From Histoplasma ohiense (taxonomy: Eukaryota > Ascomycota > Eurotiomycetes > Onygenales > Ajellomycetaceae), in NCBI GenBank assembly GCA_017607445.1, contig JAEVHH010000002.1:5486001-5550000 (forward strand): DNA of 64,000 nucleotides. The letters are read 5' to 3'. A program made the position numbers and the translations under genes. Numbering within the stretch: the stretch's first letter is position 1; the number at the start of each line of letters is the position of its first letter. Under the pieces are notes generated by a model. It did not search any database, was not told where the DNA came from, and was given only the letters and a program-made list of their open reading frames with translations. This document shows, piece by piece, positions 1 through 11,372 of the stretch.

Positions 1-2
1 AT

Positions 3-785
3 AGCGCTTCAGCTTGTTCCCTTCATTCTGGAAATTCGCCCCAATCCCCAAATTCCCCGATGTCGCCATTTACGCCAATTAATCCCAGCAACGGCTCCCT
101 CCATTTCCCCAATCACTGCCACCACCCTCAGCACTCCACCAACAACGGCTCCACTCTTTCCCCTCGCAACCGCCAACGCCTCGAAACTGCCAAATCCGCC
201 CTGCTAATCTTCTGCGCCCTTCTCGGCCTCAGTCCGATCCTCAAATCCCTCACAAAGTCTACAACCAGTGACTCAATCTGGGCTATGAGCTGTTGGCTCA
301 TGGTAATAAACATCTTCTTTTTCGACTATAGTAGCAACAGCGGTGGGAGTGGTACGGGAGGGAGTGGCGAGAGCGGAGCCACCGCTGCTAAATTTCCTGC
401 CTCCTTGTCCACGAACGCCGCCGTCATGGCGTCCACGGTGCTCGCCTCGCGTCTGAAATCCACCACCCACGTATTTAGCCTAACGCTGTTCTCTATTGAA
501 GTCTTTGGCCTATTCCCTGTTTTTCGTCGCCATCTGCGCGCGATTTCCTGGCGGGGTCACGTGTTGCTTACGGTTTCCCTGGTGATTATTGCTAGTGCAG
601 CGGTAGGCATTACGCTGCGCGGTGGGTATATGTCTGCGATATTGGGCATATTTATTGGTAGTTTTTCGACAGCACTGGTTATGGGAGGTTGTAGTTGGTG
701 GCTAATCAGTTTACAGAAGTACAAAAATGTGGTGGCTGGCCCCTGGGACCCGGCCAGACCAGTGCTGAGAAGGCATTGGGACTGA
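3..785 (+). CDS. GPI2: GPI2/PIG-C subunit of GPI-GlcNAc transferase (5' partial)
   Basis: This is a subunit of the ER enzyme complex that adds N-acetylglucosamine to phosphatidylinositol, the first step of GPI-anchor synthesis. The reading frame is open from position 3, so the true start lies before the window; the ATG at 60 is internal to an already open frame. Several hydrophobic segments are visible. The C-terminal half carries the most recognisable PIG-C features: a stretch reading VFSLTLFSIEVFGLFP followed by FRRHLR, and the terminal GPWDPARP block. The middle contains a Gly/Ser-rich loop before the conserved 'NAAVMASTVLASRL' segment. The family assignment rests on these blocks. GPI anchoring is relevant to the chitinase at 3300-5514, which ends like a GPI-anchored protein, but the two genes need not be co-regulated. 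Confidence 0.85.
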   Translation, partial: SASACSLHSGNSPQSPNSPMSPFTPINPSNGSLHFPNHCHHPQHSTNNGSTLSPRNRQRLETAKSALLIFCALLGLSPILKSLTKSTTSDSIWAMSCWLMVINIFFFDYSSNSGGSGTGGSGESGATAAKFPASLSTNAAVMASTVLASRLKSTTHVFSLTLFSIEVFGLFPVFRRHLRAISWRGHVLLTVSLVIIASAAVGITLRGGYMSAILGIFIGSFSTALVMGGCSWWLISLQKYKNVVAGPWDPARPVLRRHWD

Positions 786-3299
786 GACATATAGGCTAAA
801 TTTTGGTAATTCAAAGATATTCTAAGAGGTGTGCTGGGCGAAAAGAAAAACGTCAATGGCTTGATACTCAGATGATAATGTGGTTCACCACTCAGCGCCC
901 ACTTCCACTCAACACCCACTTTTTTCCATACAAAATCAAGGATGGTCAGCTATTGATATCCAAACATCAACTCTATTAAGATACTAAATAATTTGTAATT
1001 TATTAATATAGATAGATATATCTGAAAATAAATGATTTAAAATTTAACATAAGCCTGTATTACAAGAGTTTTCTCATAGAAATTACAGTATATAAATTGT
1101 GAGATGAATTCATATTACAGTATTATTGTAACGGGCGTACTATCGATTAACGGACTAAGCACTCGTATGAAGGGGTTCTTATAGGCCGATTCCGATCATA
1201 AGCGGTTTGATCTACAATTGGTCCATGAAAGGTTTGGGTCAGGACAAGATAATGGATAGATACAATTGGTATTATCGATCCGAATGAATAATAGCTAATT
1301 CTGAAGCTTGCTGATAGGCCAATGAGGAAAAATACCACGCATCCGGCTGGCCTTTGAGATTGGAAGTTTGAAGGGGTCAAAGTACAGGTACTCCGTACTG
1401 TGTCAAGGGACAGGGGAAGATCCTTAAACTATATTTGGCCTAGCGTTTGCACCTGGCGAAACTTATTCCAACATCCACTTTTCATGCAGCACGACGATTT
1501 GATAAATAGTACGATGTAAAGGTGACCCGCTGGCGGCATACCCACTCGCTTTTTCTCGCTTTTTACCTTCCGACGTATTTCAGTTGCATATTCCGCGTGG
1601 CAATTGAACCGTGTAAAATCTGGCTGGGTTGTGGAACAGCGTGTATCATTTTCGCTGGCGTTTATATCACCCAATGGTAACCATCATAGGGGCTCTAGAT
1701 CTACATCGTTATGGGAGTATCCTCATTTACCGGAAGGGAATGTCAATGGCACCAAAAGTTTCCATGGTGACTCGCAGTATCTGATTGAGTCCGTTACGAA
1801 AGTGTTCTCCAGCCTCACTGACTGAAACCAGTGAAACCAGAAGCCTGGGTTAAACCCCCTCGGTGATTACATTCTTACGGAGCAGATTGAGGGGTGATTC
1901 AATCCATCAAGATTCTACAGCTTCTGAACATATCGAGTCACATGTGATAGTCAAGCTGTAATATCAATTGATTTCGAAGTATAAAAGTTAAATATTTAAA
2001 GACTAGATGATAATTATATAATCCGATGGGGCACTGTGTCAAGCTGACTTCGGAATACTACAATCGAACTGAATTTATAAAAAACAAGTGAAATGTGCAA
2101 TATATTCAGTTTTGTAGAAAGAAAAAGAGTATAAAAATGACAATTTAAAGAGCCATACAAGAAAAGAAAGGTCAAATCTCTAGAGATTGAAAAGAGATCT
2201 TCAAACTAAAAAGACCAAATATACTTTTCAACTCTATTTGACTCTGCTTGAGAATATATTATTCTCTATAAATGATCTGAGTTTGATCTTCATACAAGAT
2301 AACGATTCTACTTATGTATTCAAAAAGATTAAGAATTGATTGAGCGATAATACTATAGAGCTTATGTGTGATAACGCAGCACTATGACCACTAACGTAAC
2401 CATTTGCTAAATGGTTGAGCCCGTGTGTGTGGTGGTGTAGCCTGGCCCACAGCGGCCGTGGCCACCCAGCTCCACCATCCAGAAGTGAACCCAGTTGAAC
2501 ATATATGATTTCCATTGAAAGAGGGGGTATATGATGTAGATAAGAATATTGAACTTATTCAAGAATTAAACAATAAGAAGGATCAACTCTGGAAGATTTT
2601 GACAGACTCTTGAAACAATATTAAGAAATATACTCAGTGTAACTTAGTGAGAATTGTGATTAACAGAGTAAAGAGAGTACGTACGGGATGCAAAGAAGTG
2701 ATAGACTTGCTACTGAGATTGTAAATAATCTTCAAGATCAAGTATACATAGAAAGCAAACAGGGAAAAAGACTACCAGTCGGTTCACTTTATAGACTTCA
2801 GTCATCCTCTCAGCTCCGCTCATACCCTCCTCCGCTTGTCTTCTTATTCTTCTATCATATTATTATCCTAATTCTTTCGAATACATTTATTGTAAAATTT
2901 AACTTCTAAGCCACCTCCCCAGACTTTATGACTTGGTTGATGCTATCTTCTAATAACACTTTATTTTTGTTCTCTGGACAATATAGGGACTAAATGAAAT
3001 AGGGGAAAGCCTCTAGTAGACACTGGAGAAGCGGATACATACATTGTATACCGGAGGAATACGATAGCGAACCTAAAGGGAATATAATAATAATAGCCAG
3101 GCGCTGGAGAAGCATACTACATCAACGCAAATAGTAAGGTTCGATATAATTTTTGTCATCAGAGTCCAGTAAGAAATATTACAAATATCACGATCATATC
3201 CAAAATAAAGTATATATATAAATATAGAAGTCACTTTCAAATGCATGTTAAAAACCTTTGACAGGCAAACAGCTCTCGAAAAATGATGAAAGAAAAGAA
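786..3299. other. AT-rich intergenic region, no supported gene
   Basis: About 2.5 kb separates GPI2 from the chitinase 3' end. It is AT-rich, and only short ORFs without recognisable similarity occur. A possible relic of a retroelement lies at about 2370-2910 and is listed separately. A TACTCCGTA palindrome-type motif occurs near 1390. Confidence 0.6.
2370..2910 (+). mobile_element. Possible degraded copia-like 3' end/LTR scrap
   Basis: A DNAAL-coding stretch near 2371 resembles the DNxxAL motif of copia RNase H. It is followed at about 2518-2530 by a purine-rich GAAAGAGGGGGTA that resembles a polypurine tract. An AT-rich segment follows, ending in a CTCTCAGCTCCG...ATACATTTATTG stretch reminiscent of copia LTR ends. 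No target-site duplication, second LTR or intact ORF was seen, and the frame carries stops. It could equally be chance similarity. Confidence 0.2.
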
Positions 3300-5514
3300 T
3301 TACATGATGAAAAGAGCGCAACCAACAACTGTTAACGTCACGAGCCACTTTCCGCTGAAAGATGTTGCCGGGGAACTGCCAGTGTACATCGGTGGTATCG
3401 GGCTTGTTGGGTAGGCTCCTGATTCAGGTGTGCTTGGATAACTAGGGACTGGGATCGGTCCTGTCAAGAATGTTGAAGGCTTCCAGCTAGCTGGAGGGGT
3501 TTCGACGGGATAGCCTGGGTTAACTGGCGGTGGTGCAGTTGGCTCAACACTGTGTGAACTTGTACCACACCCTATTCCTGCGCAGTACGTTGTAGTATAT
3601 GTCGTTGTGACCGTGGTATATCCCGTCGGGCAAACAGTCGTGTACGATGTAGTTATTACTGTAGTAATTGTTGTGGGAGTAGGATATATAATCCCAGTGC
3701 CAGTAGGGTGGACGGACTCCGTGTCTGTAGGGTAGATATCGGTTGGGTAGGCGGTCGAGGAAACAGGTTCGTTGCCAGTAGGATACGCAGTTTCAGTAGG
3801 GTAGGAAGATTCGGTGTCAGTTGGGCAGAGAGTCTCTGGACCAGTTGGGTAGGCATCAGTTGGGAGGGCAGTGGGATTGGCTGTCTCGGTGCTGGTAGGG
3901 TTAACAGTTCCGGAGTTGACAGGGTAAGTGCCAGTAGGATACCCAGTGGGGTTGGCAGTAGGGTAGTTAGTCTCCGAATCAGTAGGATGAACAGTCTCAC
4001 TGCCAGTGGGATACACAGTTTCAGTGGGGTATGAGGATTCGGTGCCAGTTGGATCGACGGTCTCAGTATCAGTTGGGTAGACAGTCTCGGTGCCGGTGGG
4101 ATAGACAGTTCCAGGACTGACAGGGTAAGTGCCGGTAGGATACCCAGTGGAGTAGTCATCAGTGGGGCTGGCAGTAGGGTAGTTAGTCTCCGAATCAGTA
4201 GGATGAACAGTCTCACTGCCAGTGGGATACACAGTTTCAGTGGGGTATGAGGATTCGGTGCCAGTTGGATCGACGGTCTCAGTATCAGTTGGGTAGACAG
4301 TCTCGGTGCCGGTGGGAGAGACAGTCTCGGTGCCAGTAGGGTACGACGGATTGGTAGAGGTCGTCGATGATGCTGGAGGAGGAGAGACCTCGTATAAAAC
4401 CCTCTTCATATGATCCGCGTAGCTGAGGCCGTTAATTTGGTTGTTTTCAGAGTAAGTTGCCTCCCAGATCATAATACCTCCAAAATTGTTCGGGTATTTG
4501 GTCATGAATGCTTCTGCAAGAGGCTTCACCTCTGAGGGCGTGAGATAATACATGTCATCAACGGTAGCATCTACGCTACCTGGCAAGCCAATATAGAGTC
4601 TCGCGGAAGGGTTGGCGCTGTGCTTAATAACTTTAACCCAATCATCGAAGGAGAAGTCGGATTTTTCAGGATTAGAGACCCAACTTCTCGCGGAACAATA
4701 GTAGGTATTGTAAAACTGGATAAAAATAAAATCAAAGTACGACTTCGTTATTGGAACTGCCAGCTGTTTGTCATCAGGGGGACATTGCGGAGCGGCAGAA
4801 ATGTAATATTTCCTCTGCAAGTCTTCCTTGAAGCGATACCTTAACCGATCAACCATTGTAGAATAGCCTATCTAGTTAGCTATAATCTTTCTTACCGTGG
4901 CAGGAAGGCTATCTCACCAAAGTCACCATTATATTCTATGTCGAAATCAAATCCGTCAACAACAACATCGCCGAAGGGGCGAGGCTTATTACCCCAAGCG
5001 ACCGTCTTGGGGCCAAAGGCTCCCCAAAGGAAATCGGCAAAATCAAGCGCGGCTTTGTCGGTGGTAAGTTTATAGTTGGAGGTGGCACCACCACCCAATG
5101 AAAGCAGTATCTTTTTTCCGGCAGCCTGACAAAGAGGAATGTCCTCTGCAATCTGGTGGCAATCCTTTAGAAGTTCTGTTTCGACACCGTCCTCATTCTT
5201 ATACTTCTCTGACGAACATTGATTCCCAAAATTAGTTCCTGGGTAACCACCTTTGCCTTGCTCTGGGAAGATATGGACGAATGCTATCGGGATGATGTCC
5301 ATCGAAGTCTGCTGACAGAAATGCGCTAAGCGCTGTTGGTAGGGACCTTGACCCTAGAGTAAATGTTAGCACCAATGAAACGCCATATTCTATAACCAGA
5401 ACATACATAGTAGACTGCTAGGTTTGTCGTAGAGTCCAAGTCCGAAGCGAGAATGGAGGAGACTAAAAGAGAGGACGCAGCCATTGTGGCCGTCAGAAGG
5501 CTTTTGAGAGCCAT
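3300..5514 (-). CDS. Class III GH18 endochitinase, Ser/Thr/Pro-rich, predicted GPI-anchored
   Basis: This secreted chitinase hydrolyses beta-1,4-GlcNAc polymers in the cell wall. Three exons fit: 5514-5407, 5353-4918 and 4867-3300, with GTATGT and GTGAGA donors and CTAG/ATAG acceptors. They join in phase to give 703 aa. The first ~23 residues form a signal peptide. The GH18 barrel follows, with LLSLGGG (substrate-binding strand) and DGFDFDIEY, which holds the DxxDxDxE catalytic motif with the acid Glu near residue 176. The second half is a long PTG/PTD/TET repeat region likely to be O-glycosylated and to act as a wall spacer. The C-terminus is a hydrophobic tail (WLVTLTVVGCALFIM) typical of GPI-anchor addition. 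Repeat regularity keeps another frame open over 3656-4216; I treat that as a shadow. The assignment to plant/fungal class III is firm; the GPI anchor is a prediction. Confidence 0.93.
3919..4318 (-). repeat. Internal duplication in the chitinase repeat domain
   Basis: Two near-identical 149-bp stretches lie at about 3954-4102 and 4170-4318, offset by 216 bp (72 codons). The flanking acagggtaag elements at 3919 and 4120 are 201 bp apart, so the copies differ by a 15-bp (five-residue) indel. The duplication stays in frame and lengthens the Thr/Pro-rich spacer. Confidence 0.9.
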
Positions 5515-6917
5515 TTTGTCAAACAGCTGGCGTTTATTGATGTATTATCAATTGAAAGAATGGAGCATTAGACAGCAAGGCCTTCGTAAATGAGTGTGAC
5601 CGCAGAACAACAGTTAAAGAAAGGACGCAAACAAAACGTTTGCTATGGGTGACAGCAACGCACATCCAGGTTGCGAAAGGTAAAAGCAAAAGGAATGAAA
5701 CAATCACAGGAATGGTGGGCTATCATGTTGACTTATAAGTTGGGTCGCTAGGCAGAAAGCCTCTCGAAGGAGAACGTCGATAACCTCCAGTGGCGTTTGG
5801 AGTGACATCGTTCGTAGGATAGGAGAAGTTCCGACTGCCCGGCCACACTCCACGGAGAACGCAGGAATGGATATTTTCAACCCCCTGCCTGGGTTCCATT
5901 AAAATGGGAGTTGCAAGCATTCTTTCGGAGAGCCTGTTGACAGCGCAAAGCCCATTGACATGACAAGGGATGGCCGTGGATCAGAATGTTTAGTCCATTG
6001 ATCAAGAAACAATAGATGGGACATCAATGGGATATCTCTTATGAAGTGGAATGCATTATTCGGAGGGCAAGCATGGTCTATGAGTTGATACCCCTCCAGA
6101 TATCAATTCTTCAGAGAACATATTGACACAGCACACTTCAAGTTGAAAATATCCACTTTTTTCGGCTCCAAGGCTCGAATGAAGTGGTCCAGCAAATCGA
6201 CAGAGCCACTCAGCAGCGTTGCTCGCTCGACATCATGAGGGCGAACCGAAGTTGCAAAGTTGATGAGGCTCAAGGAAATGGATACCACCCCCATAAATGC
6301 CAAGAGATAAAGTTTCCAGCCAAATTAGACCAGGCGGTTGGGACCCACGAAGTCACACCGAACCAATATGATCTATGTGAATTCTCTTGGCTGCTACTGT
6401 TAAGGATGGGTGGCGGTCTGGATACGATGTTGTCTTGGTAAGTCACAGGCATTAATCCGATTTTGACGGGAAGGTTTCGCGGTGTTCCCTGCCGAAAAAG
6501 TGACTTGACTAGTTGTGACCCAAGGCGTAGCCCAGGCGCCTACAAGAATACATCTGTAATGTATTCTGTACACATACGGAGTATAGAATCATGTCAGGCC
6601 CTAGCTGTATTGATGTCGAGGCGACCGGGTATCGCGGGGCTTTGCAAAAATAACCGTAACGGCTCAGCGCCATTTTCGATCCGGCAGCCCAAGTGGCGTA
6701 GAATAGTAAGTAGGCAGTTCGGCGATGATTTTTGGCTCCATTCGATCCTGACGAAAGGCCCTCGCGTCAGAAAGATATGGGAACTGCCTTCAGATGTATC
6801 ATATATCCTTCATCAAAGCGAAGAGTTGGGGTCTGATAATACGCGGCCAAGGGCCACTAATATTTTAGAGGAATAGTGTGTATACAGAGCTGTATGACAA
6901 ATACCCGTATGATCTGG

Positions 6918-6937
6918 TTTTTTTTTTTTTTTTTTTT
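6918..6937. repeat. Poly-T tract (20 T)
   Basis: A homopolymer of 20 T at the left edge of an AT-rich stretch in the gap upstream of the chitinase. Confidence 0.95.
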
Positions 6938-8932
6938 AATCAAGATCTGTATTTTAATATTTGTACAGTACATACATTCATTACTTCAATAGAAAGGCCA
7001 CAGACAAAGTATGGAGGTCCATCTCTCAAGTTCTTGCCTGCCAAGACAAATTAAATTTCCCATAAATCTGCTTCATCATAAAAAGTTTCAAATATGCTGT
7101 TAAGATGATAATTTCATTTCTCATTAAATTACTCATTAAGATAACTTCTAATACTGATATTGCAATACATTCTCTAGTGATTGCTCTTAAATCTATTGCT
7201 CAAAAGATACTGATATTGGCACTATGTAGGTAGCTCTCCAAGTGATGTTTGCTCTGAATGGCATATCATATCACAGTGTGTATGAGCAATGGATCTCCAG
7301 GACCTGAACCGTCTTTAGTACAGATGCAGCAGACATTCAAAGATACTCGTAAGTATTGTAAAATACTAGTAATCTTCTTAATCAAGTGATAAAGCATCAG
7401 AGTATTCAAGATAATCTCAATCACGACAATGCCAGATCCGGATTACGAGCAACAGCTAAGCAGAGAGTTATGTTGTATGGATGTATCTTCACTGTGCCTC
7501 TAAAATATTAGTGGCTCTTCGCGGTGCGTAATGATGTCAAAAATCCGTAAAAATTTCCCCTCTACCTCTCACCCCAGAAGTGGATTGGATGAATATGCTG
7601 GAAGAAATGAAATTATTTATAAACCCAGCATCTTGACAATGCCCTGTCAACAAGAATGACAGACAGGAATGGACTGGGTAAGTTTGTCCCGCGGAGGCCA
7701 GCGTGCACGAAGCAAAACCGATGCTGCATGCCACAACTTTCCCTTCCTTGATAGTTTCCCTCCCATTCCTGTCATTTGTCGGCTAACCGAAGTAGCGTGA
7801 GCCATTCTTTCGCAGCGGGGCATCGATGGCCAGGCGCATTGCCATCCTTCCATCCGGTTGGGGGAATCGTGATGATTCCTCCAAAGTCCGCTCCTCACTA
7901 AAGGGAACAGCGAAGCCAAAAAAACGTGGTGGATAGTTGGACTTTGTAGGAGGTTGATTTAAAGATCTGATCGACCGGCTGGTTTACTGGAAATGGAGGG
8001 CGGGTGGCCAGTACGCCGATCCCAACCCAAGGACAATCTGCTGTCAAATTCTCGAATCTAGAGAGTTCTCGTCGCTGTTCAATTTTGACAGGTTGTTCCC
8101 CGAGTCACGGACTTAGGGCGAAACCCCTGTAAGGAACGCCGACCTGAACCCCTCCACCAACCTTCTTTTTGAGGCTCTGAGTGGATCGATCCTCTGGCGC
8201 AAATAATCCAGGCACCGTAACAACATTGGTCACAGATCCGAAAATAGCGACATTAAGCCTTGGCTGGCTGACATTGCCTCGCATAGAGACCAGCCAATAA
8301 TGTATAGCAGTTGTTCTTAAAGAGACTTATTACTGATACTTCCGCTTTTTCAACGATCACGAAGATATCAATTGATCATTACATTTAAAATATCCTTCAA
8401 TACCTGGAATAATAGCCGTTATTCCAGCGGCCCTGAACTTTTCCCCGTTTCCTCGGCAATGATCGGACCCCACAAAGAGCGCTATTTGCATGAAGTCAAG
8501 CCACCTTAAAGTTAACCAGCGTGGTGGGTCCCTGCTACTCCAGTTAGTTATTGCAAGGAACGATCGATTTCGATTCTAGACCCTTCGAACTAACCTTTAG
8601 TCAAGTGGCATGGTTGGCATGTGCTCGAAAAGAAAATGGCGGTTCGCGCCGCATCGCACATTTAAATGTTCGGATTTGTGGACATCTGCAATTTGGCTGA
8701 GTCCCATCCACAATCGTAACCGTGGAATCCAGCGAGATTGTCAGGCAGGATAACCGTATACTCGAGCTATCGAGAGGAGAAAGAATACGTTGCAAGGATT
8801 CGAGTCCTCTGGGAACATATAACCGTCCACCAAACGACGGACTGTAATGGGGATCCGCCACGGTTAAAATTTTCACCGGGTATTCCCCTGCATATATCCG
8901 CCTCGCTGTTGCTAGATAGATCTTTCCTTACA

Positions 8933-8958
8933 ACACACACACACACACACACACACAC
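8933..8958. repeat. (AC)13 microsatellite
   Basis: Thirteen perfect AC units in intergenic DNA, with a further imperfect ACAC just after a GA interruption. Confidence 0.95.
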
Positions 8959-9854
8959 GACACACTTATATATGTGAGAGTGTTGTTCACGCATGCCATT
9001 CCTCATGTCTTTGATTGTATAAGTTGATTCTCTTACATGCTTTCCCTTATGTTATTTGAGATAGATTGTTAGATATTATACGCATTGATCCTGTGGTTTT
9101 CTACTGAGCGATCCAGCCGCTCCTGTTCTCGCGCCGCCAAAAGCGCACAAACCCCAATTCCCATTTCAGTATCTGCGTGGTTGAGGATGGTGAACCTGGC
9201 ACAAGAAAGCAAGCTCAAGGCAATGATATCGCATTTGCCTGGGCGCCATTTTTCTGTCCTCGAGCAACATCTTGAGATGCACTGCTGAAAGGCCCTAAAC
9301 TAATCTCCTCAAAAACTCACTCATCGTAGTGTCAATGAGGATAACCTTCGAAAAACCCCGTACTATGAGATATGTCATGGGAGTTAATCTTCCGAATGAA
9401 TTGTTTTCAACCATTAAAAAAAGGTGTCCGGTGTTCTTACGGTATTCCAATCATGAATATACATTCTGGCGAGGAGCAGCACTGCAACCATTTTCATCAT
9501 CCAGTAGCGCATTATATTCTGGTTCAGATTATATAGGGCCAGCTACTGATTCTCAACCAAAGGCGTTTGAGAGGTCGACGAACTCTATGTCATAACTTTT
9601 AGACTAGATATCCTGAACCTGGTGGACGAGGAAGTAGGGGATGAGTAATTAAGCTGATCGAAAGCTACCCCCAAGAAGAACGGTATACAATTCACATCCA
9701 CTCAGTTCTCCAAAGGAACTATGGATTGTCCATATATACAACATCACACGGACTCAAATGGATTTCTAGTACAGTTAGGAGCAAGGCGCCAAAGACTCCC
9801 AGCCCTCGCTACAAAAAGTTCACATTGCATCATAGAAACAAACATTTCTCTGGC

Positions 9855-11372
9855 TTAATTCTTTACGTCTGGGTGAACACGCCCGTCAGCGGATATTGTA
9901 TGCGGTTTGTCCCATTCGTCACAGAGAAAGGAAGAAGACACTGGTGCCAGTGTCCGAGGTGGCGGGGGAGCCGCCTGTAAGGACGAGATGTCGTTATGAG
10001 GGTGATCGCGCTCTCTCTCTTCCTTATGCTCTTCGGCTTGAAAATCTTCCGATTGAACTGTTATGGTGACATCCTGTCTGATATGCAAAGAACGCACCGA
10101 ACTGTCGTCATCGCTGCTGATGGTGGTGGGGCTGCTGTGCCTTTTACCATCCAAGGTTGGCTTTCCCCTGTCGGTTGCTGATCCCAACCGGGTGAAGGAT
10201 TGTAGTTTGTAATCTACAGATTTGAGCCATGTCCGTGACGGGCGTCGAGGCATAGAGAGCGCGGCTCCGATGCGATTTGCTGGACCCGATCCTCCACTAG
10301 ACCAGTTCCTGAGTGAGGGGAAAATGTCCCGTAGCAGAGACCAAGTAAACGGCAGATTTGTCACGAGCACTGCAACTGCTGCCTCCCGGAAGTACCAGTT
10401 AAGATAAACGTAGGAAATTAACGAGGGAACGAGACAGTATATTTTGGTGAGGAGGGCCGCCATGATAACGAATATGCCGAGGCCGAAGATAAACAGGAGA
10501 ATGCATTTCTGTTTTAGAGGTAGGCGAACCGACATCAGGAGTGGGATGCCAACAAGAAGCATAAATATGTCACCAGTGATGCCTAAACAGCCGCTGATAA
10601 TTTCGTAATATTGATAGGACGAGCATTGGTCTGTAAATAAGTTAGTATTGACGGTCAGACAAGTAGGGGGAAGCCAATATCAAACACGCATAGTTTGGTG
10701 TAGGTAGCTCCCAATGATCCGTAATAGGGCGAAAGATAAGAAAAAGTGAAAGTTCACTTCCAACGAACGACATTCCTGTGTATATGGCACAATAGTTGAC
10801 TAGTTTTTGATGGCTCAATCCATTCCTATATGGCGTTAGAAAAACCAGGAATTAAAAGCTCATGTTCAGGATCCCTCAACAACTCGTATAATGGTGAGGA
10901 AGAAAGAGTCCCCTTACGTGATACGCCCATATATTGTTAACATGCAACATTTTAAAGTCCATATGGTGAGGACCATCATGTGCTCGGAGACGTAGACCCA
11001 TTTGCTACCACTGATACGTTCTGCATTCGTTTTCGGCGTGAGAGCTAGTATTTCTTCGTCGGTTAAGAGATTAGAACCTCCGCCAGCGATGACCTGATTT
11101 ACCGCAATGGAGAGAAGAGTAAACCAGATAATAACGGTAAGCATGAAGTAATCGTCTAACTGTAAGCCTCTGAATCCAAGTCGCTTTACGCGAGCAACGC
11201 TATCACAAAATTAGCATCGGGAGCACTGTATATCCTCAACATGCGGTAAACGTTGTGCACCCCGAAGAAATAATACTTACCCCCTAAGTATTATGGAGAA
11301 AATACCCACACCATATAGTGTCCATGTTTCGGTCTTGAAATGCTGGACAAATTTAGGGTCCGACAATGACAT
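9855..11372 (-). CDS. Fungal rhodopsin-domain integral membrane protein (PTH11/SAT4-like)
   Basis: This is a seven-helix-type membrane protein of the large fungal 'rhodopsin domain' group, whose members are mostly of unknown function. Proposed exons are 11372-11281, 11199-10918, 10825 to about 10692, and 10630-9855. Family landmarks appear in order: GLQLDDYFML, an extracellular loop, CCMLTIYGRIT, YTGMSFVGSELSLF, and SSYQYYEIISGCLGITGDIFMLLVGIPL followed by helices ending at SLLRDIFPSL. The C-terminal ~150 residues are a polar cytoplasmic tail. The first two introns (GTAAGT and GTAAGG donors, TAG acceptors) are phase-perfect. The third has a strong branch point (TACTAAC) and TTACAG acceptor, but the only nearby GT donor (10687) gives the wrong phase. 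Family alignment wants a junction near 10692 without a GT. So either splicing is non-canonical or a one-base change has damaged the gene. With the alignment-based junction the product is 427 aa. Confidence 0.75.

Larger units (their letters stand above)
5515..9854. other. Long intergenic region, no supported gene
   Basis: About 4.3 kb lies between two genes whose coding strands both point left. The part next to 5515 should hold the chitinase promoter. Short ORFs (for example at 6463-6876 on +, 137 aa) show no recognisable domain or intron structure. The stretch from about 6910 to 7500 is notably AT-rich. Simple repeats at 6918 and 8933 are listed separately. The segment nearest 9854 is the 3' flank of the rhodopsin-domain gene. 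Confidence 0.6.

Noticed and set aside
5723..5920. Short minus ORF just upstream of the chitinase
   Set aside because: It lies in the expected promoter and has no recognisable sequence.
6463..6876. A 137-codon + strand ORF in the gap before the rhodopsin-domain gene
   Set aside because: No recognisable domain, no signal peptide, biased composition and no sign of splicing. Chance ORFs of this length are expected in 4 kb of spacer.
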